A stretch of DNA of 5,496 nt from an archaeon (lineage in GTDB: Archaea > Thermoproteota > Nitrososphaeria > Nitrososphaerales > Nitrosopumilaceae): assembly GCA_005240025.1 (NCBI GenBank), contig SBBK01000019.1, positions 1-5,496 of the forward strand. Direction: 5' to 3'. Every line of letters starts with the position of its first letter. The stretch's first letter is position 1. Below the pieces are notes generated by a model that did not search any database, was not told the origin of the DNA, and saw only the letters and a program-made list of their open reading frames with translations. This document shows, in pieces, positions 1-5,496 of this stretch. A program made the translations under genes and the position numbers.

Positions 1-56
1 AAACATTGTTTTTGGTTGTCAAATGAGACATTAAAAGCATTTTGCGGTATTTGAGC

Positions 57-66
57 AAACTTATTA
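57..66 (+). promoter_or_regulatory. Possible TATA element before the 94-residue gene
   Basis: The stretch AAACTTATTA is centred about 28 bases before the ATG at 90. That is where an archaeal TATA box would sit if the transcript began at or near the start codon, and leaderless transcripts are common in this lineage. No Shine-Dalgarno-like sequence precedes the ATG, which fits a leaderless start. The match to a TATA consensus is weak, so this is a positional inference. Confidence 0.25.
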
Positions 67-89
67 CCGTATTATCCAAACACGTAAGC

Positions 90-374
90 ATGAGTGAAGA
101 TGAGCAACTTGAACAACTGATAATACAAACCCTTGATGGTGCACTCCAGACAATCCCGGTGTATCTAGGCGAGGTCGAACAAAACAAAGCCGAGTTTGGA
201 GTCCAAAATACAAAGGAGTTTGTTTTTGGGCTGATAATGGGAATGGCCCTGGGCATGACAAGCACGGCAATTGCCACAATCAGGCATGGGATGCCATCCG
301 AGCAAGACCAGCTCAAAGTAAGGGATTTGGTGTATTCAAAGATTCCACAAATACGGGAAAGGATTTTTGGTTGA
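90..374 (+). CDS. Conserved-looking hypothetical protein, 94 residues, function unknown
   Basis: I do not recognise a named family. From the ATG at 90 the product is a 94-residue protein beginning MSEDEQLEQL. It has an acidic N-terminus (residues 2-8) and a predicted helix through about residue 30. A Gly/Met-rich hydrophobic stretch follows at about residues 44-63 (FVFGLIMGMALGM and on), then a charged C-terminus ending IRERIFG. The hydrophobic stretch could be one membrane helix or a buried packing helix; there is no signal peptide or Cys motif. A longer reading frame opens at a TTG at 42 and would add 16 residues. I prefer the ATG because the added residues look unlike a conserved N-terminus and a TATA-like element lies about 28 bases before the ATG. 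The stop overlaps the start of the next gene, so the two are probably cotranscribed and their products may be related in function. Codon use matches the neighbours. Confidence 0.75.
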   Translation: MSEDEQLEQLIIQTLDGALQTIPVYLGEVEQNKAEFGVQNTKEFVFGLIMGMALGMTSTAIATIRHGMPSEQDQLKVRDLVYSKIPQIRERIFG

Positions 375-766
375 AGTTTACTGAAAAAGAGAAAAAATTT
401 CTTTTGTCAATGGAGGAGGCCAGATTTGCAACCACGCACAATTCAATTCCACATGTAAAGCCAGTCTCGTTTATTTTCCAAGACGGCGCATTTTACGTTG
501 CAACCGATCATTCCACAAGAACATACAAAAATATCAAAGCCAGCCCGAGGGCAGCAATCACAGTCGATATTTACAAGCCGGGGGGGCACAAGGCAGTGCT
601 GGCACAAGGCCAAGTTGACATCATAGAGGGAGGTCAGGAGTTTAAGAAAATTTATGAGGTATTTTTTGAAAGGTTTGCGTGGGTAAGGCGTGAACCATGG
701 AAGGAGGGCGAAGCGCCTTTTCTGAAGCTAAACCCTACAAAAAAGACATCATGGGGATTGACATAA
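371..766 (+). CDS. Pyridoxamine 5'-phosphate oxidase-like (split beta-barrel) FMN/F420-binding protein
   Basis: This 131-residue protein has the pattern of the PNPOx-like split-barrel superfamily. An N-terminal helix leads into ARFATTH at residues 17-23, then PHVKPVSF at 27-34, and FYVATDHSTRTYKNI at 41-55, a region that usually contacts the flavin or F420 phosphate. SPRAAITVDIY follows at 58-68, and a second barrel strand (AVLAQGQVDII) lies near 75-85. Members bind FMN or F420 and reduce small substrates or act as flavin carriers; the substrate cannot be told from sequence. It is cytosolic, and its length is usual for the small stand-alone members. The start is a TTG whose last two bases are the first two of the upstream TGA stop. 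AAAGGA lies a few bases before it and could serve as a ribosome site. The next in-frame ATG (410) would remove the first part of the conserved N-terminal helix, so TTG is favoured. A run of seven G lies at 580-586 in frame. Confidence 0.85.
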   Translation: MKFTEKEKKFLLSMEEARFATTHNSIPHVKPVSFIFQDGAFYVATDHSTRTYKNIKASPRAAITVDIYKPGGHKAVLAQGQVDIIEGGQEFKKIYEVFFERFAWVRREPWKEGEAPFLKLNPTKKTSWGLT

Positions 767-767
767 G

Positions 768-775
768 ATATTTTT
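768..775 (+). promoter_or_regulatory. Possible TATA element for the parvulin gene (or T-tract terminator of the preceding unit)
   Basis: ATATTTTT lies in the 31-base gap between the flavoprotein stop and the parvulin ATG, centred about 27 bases before that ATG. This spacing suits a leaderless archaeal promoter. The same T run could also help end the upstream transcript, since archaeal terminators are often simple T tracts. The two roles cannot be separated from sequence, and the parvulin might instead be the third gene of the upstream operon. Confidence 0.3.
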
Positions 776-797
776 GTGCCCATTCAATTAAAAAGGC

Positions 798-1073
798 ATG
801 GACAAAATCAAGTGCACGCACATTCTGGTTGAAAAGCAAAGCCAAGCACTTGCAATACTCGAAAGGCTGAAAAACGGTGAGAAATTTGCCGAGCTTGCAA
901 AGACGCTCTCGCTCGATACTGGAAGTGGCAAGCGTGGTGGTGACTTGGGATACTTTGGGCGAGGAAGGATGGTCAAACCATTTGAGGCTGCCGCATTCAA
1001 GCTTGCCGTTGGCCAAACATCGGAGCCGGTAAAAACAGAATTTGGGTACCACATAATCAAAAGGCTTGCCTAA
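798..1073 (+). CDS. Single-domain parvulin-type peptidyl-prolyl cis-trans isomerase
   Basis: The 91-residue product is a complete, minimal parvulin domain with no targeting sequence or extra domain. It would catalyse cis-trans isomerisation of peptidyl-prolyl bonds. Family landmarks are KCTHILV at residues 5-11 with the first active-site His (H8), an Asp at the catalytic-loop position (D40, in SLDTGS), and GGDLGYF at 47-53. [10 protein letters not shown] at 58-67 carries the Met and Phe of the proline pocket, and EFGYHIIK at 81-88 carries the second His (H85). Asp rather than Cys at the loop matches Par14-like and thaumarchaeal enzymes rather than Pin1, and the basic phosphate-binding loop of Pin1 is absent. 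It strongly resembles the small parvulins studied from Cenarchaeum and Nitrosopumilus. The sequence is lysine-rich, and the Nitrosopumilus enzyme is reported to associate with membranes through lysines. The gene converges on the helicase gene with overlapping stops. Its role is general protein folding; specific partners are unknown. Confidence 0.95.
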   Translation: MDKIKCTHILVEKQSQALAILERLKNGEKFAELAKTLSLDTGSGKRGGDLGYFGRGRMVKPFEAAAFKLAVGQTSEPVKTEFGYHIIKRLA

Positions 1074-2584
1074 AAATACGTATCCAGGATAGATTTTGAT
1101 TGTTGTTTTTCCAACTCTTTTGTTAGCTTGTCGCCCATGTTTTGCGCAGCCCTGATTTTTCGCTGCCCTACCCAATAATAGGCTTCATCTATGGTATCTT
1201 TTGCTATTAAGACAGTCAGCTTGCCTATTGATTTTCTTCCGGTTCTGCCTTTGCGTTGAACAAACCTGATGGAGCTTGGGACGTTGTCAAAAAATATGAC
1301 GTGATTTACTTCCGAGATATCCAGGCCTTCTTCTCCCACCCGGGTTGCAATCAGAACTTTATACTGGCCCTCTCGAAATTTTTGTACGGTTTCAATTTGC
1401 TCTCTTTGTTTTAAGCCATTCTCGCCAGCCTTGCCTATCAGAAAGCCTGCCGCAACTCCCATCTCCACTAGCTTGTCATGGATTGTTTCGACGGAATCCC
1501 GATAGCTGGTAAACACGATTGTTTTTTCTGGGAAGGATTTTATGATTTCGGCAAGTTTGACTATTTTGCTGTGTTCTATTCCTTTTTTCTGCGCATCGCT
1601 GGCATACGCAAGCGCCCTAAGAAAATCGGAGTCGTTTTCAAACAAATCCTTGATGCCGACTCCCTTCTTTTCTTTTGTTCTTTGACAAAATCTAAGAAAC
1701 GGGGTGACGCCGTGGGCTTCCAAAATGTTTAGCGCATAGTGGAGACGTATTGCAGTAAACAATGGTTTTGCCGCCCGCCTGTTTTGTCGCAGAACAAAAT
1801 CACGTGCTCTCAACAGCTGAGACAGGGATGCACTTTGGCCCATGCGCAGGCCGCATCTTTGAAGTTCGTTGTGGCGTGCCGCAAGGGCCTTGCGTAAATA
1901 ATACTGAATTTCCTTCATTTCATGAGGCAGCTCGACTTTGACCCATTCTGTATTGGTGTGCTGGGTGTACGGAACGACGTCTGGACTTTGCTCGTTTCGC
2001 TGGGCCACACTTGAAATTCTAAGCATGGTTATGATTTCTGTTGCCTTTTCCTTTTCGCTTGGAAGCGTTGCGGTCATACCCAGAATCCTGATATTTGTGG
2101 CTGCAATTCTTTGGGCAATTGACGAGTATGCATAGTCGCCTACCGTCCTGTGCGCCTCATCAAATATTACCAGAGCGAACTGTTCTTGAGATACGATTTG
2201 CCTGTCCAGATCATTTTTTGTTATTTCCGGCGTCGCGCAAATGACACTATTTGCCCAGAGCTTTCTTCTTTTTGTGAGAGTGTCTTCGCCAGTAAGAAGC
2301 GCAATGTCGTCCAGATTCAGATTGTTTTTTAGGAACTCGTAATGCTGGTTTGCCAAGACCCTTGTTGGGGCCAGAAACAAAACACCGCCAGCCCCTTTTG
2401 ATAAATAGTCTGCAATCACCAACAGTGCCACTGTTGTCTTCCCAAGACCTGTGGGCAGTACAACGAGGCAGTTTTCGTTTTTTGCCTGGTTTGCAAGTGT
2501 GATTTGGTATTCTCGTGCCTCAATTGCGTTTGGCTTGATGAATTTGTGCTCAATGTACTCTGGCAATTGATTCATTCTGGGCAT
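1070..2584 (-). CDS. Hef/FANCM-type superfamily 2 DNA helicase lacking the XPF nuclease domain
   Basis: The 504-residue protein is an ATP-dependent superfamily 2 helicase closely following the helicase half of euryarchaeal Hef (relative of FANCM and Mph1), which remodels forks and branched DNA. RecA-like domain 1 contains REYQ (residues 24-27), Walker A PTGLGKT (44-50), APTRVLANQ (72-80), DEAH box (142-145) and TAT (171-173). A helical insert, the Hef/MDA5-type thumb that contacts branched DNA, spans about 215-340. RecA-like domain 2 contains VFTSYRD (357-363), [10 protein letters not shown] (413-422) and QRKGRTGR (443-450). All ATPase motifs look intact. The protein ends soon after domain 2, where Hef would continue into the XPF nuclease, so any nuclease must come from another gene. 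The last residues, KSILDTYF, resemble a PCNA-interacting peptide. The start is the ATG at 2584; another ATG three codons in (2575) is equally possible. No Shine-Dalgarno sequence is visible. The gene is transcribed divergently from the deaminase-polymerase operon and converges on the parvulin gene. Confidence 0.93.
   Translation of the reverse strand: MPRMNQLPEYIEHKFIKPNAIEAREYQITLANQAKNENCLVVLPTGLGKTTVALLVIADYLSKGAGGVLFLAPTRVLANQHYEFLKNNLNLDDIALLTGEDTLTKRRKLWANSVICATPEITKNDLDRQIVSQEQFALVIFDEAHRTVGDYAYSSIAQRIAATNIRILGMTATLPSEKEKATEIITMLRISSVAQRNEQSPDVVPYTQHTNTEWVKVELPHEMKEIQYYLRKALAARHNELQRCGLRMGQSASLSQLLRARDFVLRQNRRAAKPLFTAIRLHYALNILEAHGVTPFLRFCQRTKEKKGVGIKDLFENDSDFLRALAYASDAQKKGIEHSKIVKLAEIIKSFPEKTIVFTSYRDSVETIHDKLVEMGVAAGFLIGKAGENGLKQREQIETVQKFREGQYKVLIATRVGEEGLDISEVNHVIFFDNVPSSIRFVQRKGRTGRKSIGKLTVLIAKDTIDEAYYWVGQRKIRAAQNMGDKLTKELEKQQSKSILDTYF
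1094..1121 (+). terminator. T-rich tract, candidate terminator for the parvulin transcript
   Basis: About 20-50 bases after the parvulin stop, the + strand carries several short T runs (TTTT at 1094-1097, TTTTT at 1106-1110, TTTT at 1118-1121). No hairpin precedes them. Archaeal RNA polymerase can terminate at such tracts. The tract exists because the opposite strand codes for the Lys/Gln-rich end of the helicase, so it may be incidental; the position is suggestive only. Confidence 0.3.
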
Positions 2585-2697
2585 TCTTTTGCATTTTACA
2601 GTTTCGAGTAGTCAAATGTAGCTCGGGGCTCAACTCTCGGCTAAAGATCGGTTTTTCACAGATCCATCTAAATATGAATTAGGTTTTTTAACCATCC
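2585..2697. other. Divergent intergenic region between the helicase and the dCMP deaminase-polymerase operon
   Basis: This 113-base spacer must hold the start signals of both flanking units. Its right end carries a good TATA candidate for the + strand unit. On the - strand no strong TATA box is visible before the helicase; the best candidate (TACATTTG, read on the minus strand at 2613-2620) lies about 30-36 bases before the start. The middle contains CTC repeated three times with a 7-base period (2622, 2629, 2636), with CTCGG at 2622-2626 and 2636-2640, and a weak TAGC/GCTA inverted pair (2619-2622, 2640-2643). No tRNA, box C/D motif or open frame is recognisable. Confidence 0.6.
2669..2675 (+). 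promoter_or_regulatory. TATA box of the dCMP deaminase-DNA polymerase operon
   Basis: TAAATAT is centred about 26 bases before the ATG at 2698. This is the spacing expected if transcription starts at the first base of the start codon, giving a leaderless mRNA. No Shine-Dalgarno sequence lies before that ATG, which agrees. Between the box and the ATG is a short inverted repeat, GGTT-TTTT-AACC (2682-2693). It could be a regulator site, but is short enough to be chance. Confidence 0.5.
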
Positions 2698-3216
2698 ATG
2701 AAGGAAAAATTTGAGCGACCAAGCTGGGATGAATACTTTATGCTGCAAGCCGAGCTTGCCAAGCTCCGCTCAAACTGCATGACACGGCAGGTAGGGGCAG
2801 TAATTGTCAGGAGCAACAGGCAGATTGCAACTGGATACAACGGCACTCCTCCAGGCGTCAAAAACTGCTTTGAAGGGGGCTGCAAAAGATGCCAACTCAG
2901 AATGGAAGGCAAAATAGAATCCGGGGCCTCCCTTGACCGCTGTCTTTGCAACCATGCAGAGGCAAATGCCATAATGCACTGTGCCATCATGGGAATAGAG
3001 GCGGGCACAAAAGACGCCATTCTGTACACAACATTTGTTCCATGTCTAGAATGCACAAAAATGGCCATAACAATAGGAATCAAAAAAATAGTCTGCCTTG
3101 ACAGTTACCCAGAAACAGACTACGATCTGATCAAAGAGGCGGGCATTGAGGTGCACAGGCTCGATAAGAAAATGATCAAACACTGGGCAGATGCGTTATT
3201 TGCAGAAAAAAAGTAG
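2698..3216 (+). CDS. dCMP deaminase (zinc-dependent cytidine/deoxycytidylate deaminase family)
   Basis: The 172-residue enzyme would hydrolyse dCMP to dUMP and ammonia, feeding thymidylate synthase. The catalytic zinc site is complete: H86 and the proton-shuttling E88 in HAEANAI (86-92), and C116 and C119 in PCLEC (115-119). The N-terminal GAVIV strand (33-37) and GYNGTPPG (46-53) match the nucleotide-binding segment of dCMP deaminases and separate it from tRNA or cytosine deaminases. Further cysteines at 57, 62, 65, 82 and 84 flank the active site; some match the second, structural zinc site seen in this family. Length is normal (about 150-190 is usual) and the protein is cytosolic. It lies first in an apparent operon: its TAG stop is 8 bases before the DNA polymerase ATG, and the stop overlaps the likely ribosome site of that gene. 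Whether it needs dCTP activation or dTTP inhibition, as in other family members, cannot be read here. A ComE-type or dCTP-acting variant is a less likely alternative. Confidence 0.93.
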   Translation: MKEKFERPSWDEYFMLQAELAKLRSNCMTRQVGAVIVRSNRQIATGYNGTPPGVKNCFEGGCKRCQLRMEGKIESGASLDRCLCNHAEANAIMHCAIMGIEAGTKDAILYTTFVPCLECTKMAITIGIKKIVCLDSYPETDYDLIKEAGIEVHRLDKKMIKHWADALFAEKK

Positions 3217-3219
3217 GTG
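3215..3219 (+). promoter_or_regulatory. Ribosome binding site of DNA polymerase B, overlapping the upstream stop
   Basis: AGGTG is complementary to the archaeal 16S rRNA 3' end core (CACCU) and lies 5 bases before the ATG at 3225. Its first two bases are part of the TAG stop of the deaminase. This fixes the polymerase start and implies translation coupled to the upstream gene, in contrast to the leaderless-looking first gene. Confidence 0.6.
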
Positions 3220-3224
3220 CAAGG

Positions 3225-5496
3225 ATGCAAGAAACCAAATCGACTGCGTTGCTTTTGGTCTCGGCAACTTACGACAGCCAAAAACAAGTAGCGGTACTCA
3301 AGTTCTACGACACAGAGTCGCAGAAAATCGTTTTGTGGCCAGACGAAACTGGACATAAACCATACTGTTATTCCAGGATGAGTCCTGATGAGCTTGGGTT
3401 TCTGTCTAACAGAAAGGACATAATAAAAATTGAGCAGATGAAGCGGAGAGATTTTCTCAAAGACAGGGAGATCAACGTCTCAAAAATAATTGTGACAGAC
3501 CCGCTGGCAATAGGCGGCACTCAGACAGACAAAAGCATCAGAAACATAATTGAAACGTGGGAGTCTGACATAAAATATTACGAAAATTATCTCTATGACA
3601 GAGGACTCGTCGTAGGCAAATTTTACAAGATTGTAGACGGGCGTATCAGACCACACGATTTTGAATTAACTGATGATGTTAACCTGGCAATGAAAAGCCT
3701 CCTGCTTGATGCAAACACGACCAGCGGCATAGTTGATACACACGAATTTCAGCAAAACATCGCAAAATGGGCCGAGCTGCTAAACCAGCCGATACCAAAA
3801 ATAAAACGGCTGAGTATAGATATTGAGGTCGAATCCGAAATAGGCAGGATTCCAGACCCAAAAATTGCCGAAAAACGGATTACCGCCATAAGCTTTGACG
3901 GCTCAGATGGTCTAAAGAAAGTGTTCGTGCTAAAGACTGGCCAGGAAGATGGGAAAAACGACCTCCCGGAAGGTGTTGGACTGATCTTTTACCCTGTTGC
4001 AGATGAGAAAAAAATGATCCAGGACGCATTTAATGTGATTTCAGAGTATCCATTTGTTCTCACGTACAACGGTGACGAGTTTGATATGCCATATCTTTAC
4101 AATCGTGCAGAAAGACTCGGTATCAAGGGAGCGGAAAACCCGCTATATATGATGAGAGATTCCGCCACACTAAAGCACGGAGTCCATATTGACCTGTACA
4201 GAACCATGTCGAACCGCTCGTTTCAGATTTACGCGTTTTCACACAAGTATACAGATTTTTCACTAAACAGCGTTTCAATTGCGCTTCTGAATGAGTCAAA
4301 AATCGATTATGGCATAGAGTTTGACAAGATGACAAACTACCAGCTTGCCAATTATTGCTACAATGATGCCAGACTGGTGCAAAAGCTTACAAGCTTTAAC
4401 AATGATCTGCTGATGAATCTGCTTGTCGTAATATCAAGAATCGCAAGGATGCCAATAGACGACATTGCAAGAATGGGGGTATCACAGTGGATTCGAAGCC
4501 TCCTTTATTTTGAGCACCGCCAGCGCAATGCCCTCATCCCGCGGAGGGAGGAGCTCGACAGCAAGTCGCACGGCGTGACAACCGAGGCAATAATCAAGGA
4601 TAAAAAATTTCGAGGGGGCCTGGTAATTGAACCAGTAGAAGGAATTCACTTTAATGTCACAATCATGGATTTTGCGAGTCTGTATCCCAGCATAATCAAG
4701 GTCAGAAACATTTCATATGAGACGGTCAGGTGTGCGCACGAGGAATGCAAAAAAAACACCATTCCAGATACAAACCACTGGGTCTGTACAAAATATAATG
4801 GCCTCACATCGATGTTGATTGGGTCCCTCCGAGACCTCCGGGTCAGCTATTACAAGAGTCTTGCACGAAGGGCAAAAACTCTTGAACAAAAAGAACTGTA
4901 CACGGTGGTAAGCCAAGCACTCAAGGTAATTCTTAATGCCAGTTACGGGGTTATGGGTGCGGAGATCTTTCCCCTGTATTTTTTGCCAGCAGCAGAGGCA
5001 ACTACCGCAGTAGGCAGACACATAATCATGGAAACCATCAAGCAGTGTCAGGCAAACGGCATCGAGGTGTTGTATTCAGACACGGATAGCTTGTTTGTCA
5101 AAAATCCCACGCAGGAACAGATCCACAGAGTAATCGAAGACACCAAAAAGACATATGCTGTAGACTTGGAAATTGACAAAGAATACCGGTATGTGGTACT
5201 CAGCAACAGAAAGAAAAACTATCTTGGGGTAACTAGAGATGGCAAGGTGGATGTTAAAGGTTTAACCGGCAAAAAGAGTCACACCCCCACATTTATCAAA
5301 AACCTGTTTTATGAACTGCTGGACATCTTATCAAAGATACAGACAGCAAAAGACTTCGAGGAAGCAAAAAAGAAAATTAGCGAAAAAATTGCAAGCTGTG
5401 CTGCTAAAGTCAGAGAGAAAAAAATTCCGATTCCGGAGCTTGCATTCAACGTAATGATCAGTAAGTCCCCATCGGAATACGACAAGACTGTTCCTC
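3225..5496 (+). CDS. polB: Family B DNA polymerase with 3'-5' proofreading exonuclease, partial (3' end outside window)
   Basis: There are 757 complete codons before the window edge; archaeal family B enzymes are roughly 770-900 residues, so only part of the thumb is missing. The N-terminal domain (1 to about 190) is followed by an intact exonuclease: Exo I DIE at 199-201, Exo II NGDEFD at 282-287, Exo III YCYND at 377-381. The switch region FRGGLV near 466-471 leads into the polymerase. Motif A is DFASLYPS at 482-489, motif B has K567, N571 and Y574-G575, and motif C is YSDTDS at 617-622 with both catalytic Asp. KKNY at 663-666 is the KKRY-like element contacting primer-template. Both activities should be functional, and no intein interrupts motifs A-C. 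Between motifs A and B lies a Cys/His cluster (C503, H505, C508, H518, C521). The enzyme synthesises DNA in replication or repair, probably with PCNA; thaumarchaea also carry PolD, so the division of labour is open. The gene is second in an operon with dCMP deaminase. Confidence 0.97.
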   Translation, partial: MQETKSTALLLVSATYDSQKQVAVLKFYDTESQKIVLWPDETGHKPYCYSRMSPDELGFLSNRKDIIKIEQMKRRDFLKDREINVSKIIVTDPLAIGGTQTDKSIRNIIETWESDIKYYENYLYDRGLVVGKFYKIVDGRIRPHDFELTDDVNLAMKSLLLDANTTSGIVDTHEFQQNIAKWAELLNQPIPKIKRLSIDIEVESEIGRIPDPKIAEKRITAISFDGSDGLKKVFVLKTGQEDGKNDLPEGVGLIFYPVADEKKMIQDAFNVISEYPFVLTYNGDEFDMPYLYNRAERLGIKGAENPLYMMRDSATLKHGVHIDLYRTMSNRSFQIYAFSHKYTDFSLNSVSIALLNESKIDYGIEFDKMTNYQLANYCYNDARLVQKLTSFNNDLLMNLLVVISRIARMPIDDIARMGVSQWIRSLLYFEHRQRNALIPRREELDSKSHGVTTEAIIKDKKFRGGLVIEPVEGIHFNVTIMDFASLYPSIIKVRNISYETVRCAHEECKKNTIPDTNHWVCTKYNGLTSMLIGSLRDLRVSYYKSLARRAKTLEQKELYTVVSQALKVILNASYGVMGAEIFPLYFLPAAEATTAVGRHIIMETIKQCQANGIEVLYSDTDSLFVKNPTQEQIHRVIEDTKKTYAVDLEIDKEYRYVVLSNRKKNYLGVTRDGKVDVKGLTGKKSHTPTFIKNLFYELLDILSKIQTAKDFEEAKKKISEKIASCAAKVREKKIPIPELAFNVMISKSPSEYDKTVP

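Noticed and set aside
1..40. Start of a divergent minus-strand gene (ATG at 40 or 31, reading off the left edge)
   Set aside because: The frame is open, but only about a dozen codons are visible, too few to call a gene.
42..89. TTG at 42 as the start of the first gene
   Set aside because: The ATG at 90 gives a typical acidic N-terminus and has a TATA-like element at leaderless spacing. The extra 16 residues have no support, though they cannot be excluded.
735..1175. 146-codon open frame on the minus strand across the parvulin gene
   Set aside because: It runs antisense to the clearly conserved parvulin and overlaps the helicase 3' end in another frame. Its translation shows no family pattern.
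2619..2697. Possible tRNA or small RNA in the spacer, suggested by a TAGCTC-like start
   Set aside because: There is no T-arm, no paired acceptor stem and no box C/D pair; it does not fold as a tRNA by eye.
2688..3083. 131-codon open frame on the minus strand opposite dCMP deaminase
   Set aside because: The + strand has a complete zinc deaminase with catalytic motifs; the antisense product has no recognisable features.
4713..5021. 102-codon open frame on the minus strand within the polymerase gene
   Set aside because: It lies entirely inside polymerase motifs A to B on the opposite strand and is a by-product of codon use there.
4662..5093. Intein in the DNA polymerase at motif A, B or C
   Set aside because: All three motifs are continuous with normal spacing, and no intein splice-junction residues or inserted domain are present.

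Overview
The window reads as a chromosomal segment from an archaeon, most likely a Thaumarchaeote (Nitrososphaerota, the ammonia-oxidiser lineage). Three things point there. There is a free-standing single-domain parvulin of the small type known from Cenarchaeum and Nitrosopumilus. A Hef-type helicase ends where the XPF nuclease half of euryarchaeal Hef would begin. A family B DNA polymerase carries a Cys/His-rich insert-like stretch between motifs A and B. Base composition is moderate by eye, with many AAA, ATA and AGA/AGG codons; I do not name a genus. I recall, but cannot check here, that similar helicase, dCMP deaminase and DNA polymerase neighbours were described on Cenarchaeum symbiosum fosmids.

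Layout, left to right. (1) Positions 90-766 hold a two-gene unit on the + strand: a 94-residue protein of unknown function, then a flavin/F420-type split-barrel (PNPOx-like) protein whose TTG start overlaps the previous TGA stop. (2) Positions 798-1073 hold the parvulin PPIase, with its own possible TATA element. (3) On the - strand, 2584 down to 1070 encodes the Hef-like superfamily 2 helicase; its stop codon overlaps the parvulin stop tail to tail. (4) A 113-base divergent intergenic region (2585-2697) holds the start signals of the helicase on one side and of the next operon on the other. (5) From 2698 on the + strand, dCMP deaminase is followed after 8 bases by family B DNA polymerase, which runs off the right edge of the window with 757 complete codons present.

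The right two thirds form a DNA replication and repair neighbourhood. The helicase probably acts on stalled forks, dCMP deaminase supplies dUMP for thymidylate synthesis, and the polymerase replicates or repairs DNA with proofreading. The deaminase and polymerase look transcriptionally and probably translationally coupled. No RNA gene, CRISPR array, insertion sequence, intein or phage signature was found. The content is core-genome in character rather than a new defence or mobile system. The most interesting details are the PCNA-binding-like tail of the helicase, the extra metal-ligand candidates in the polymerase, and an apparent change in the polymerase's uracil-sensing pocket.
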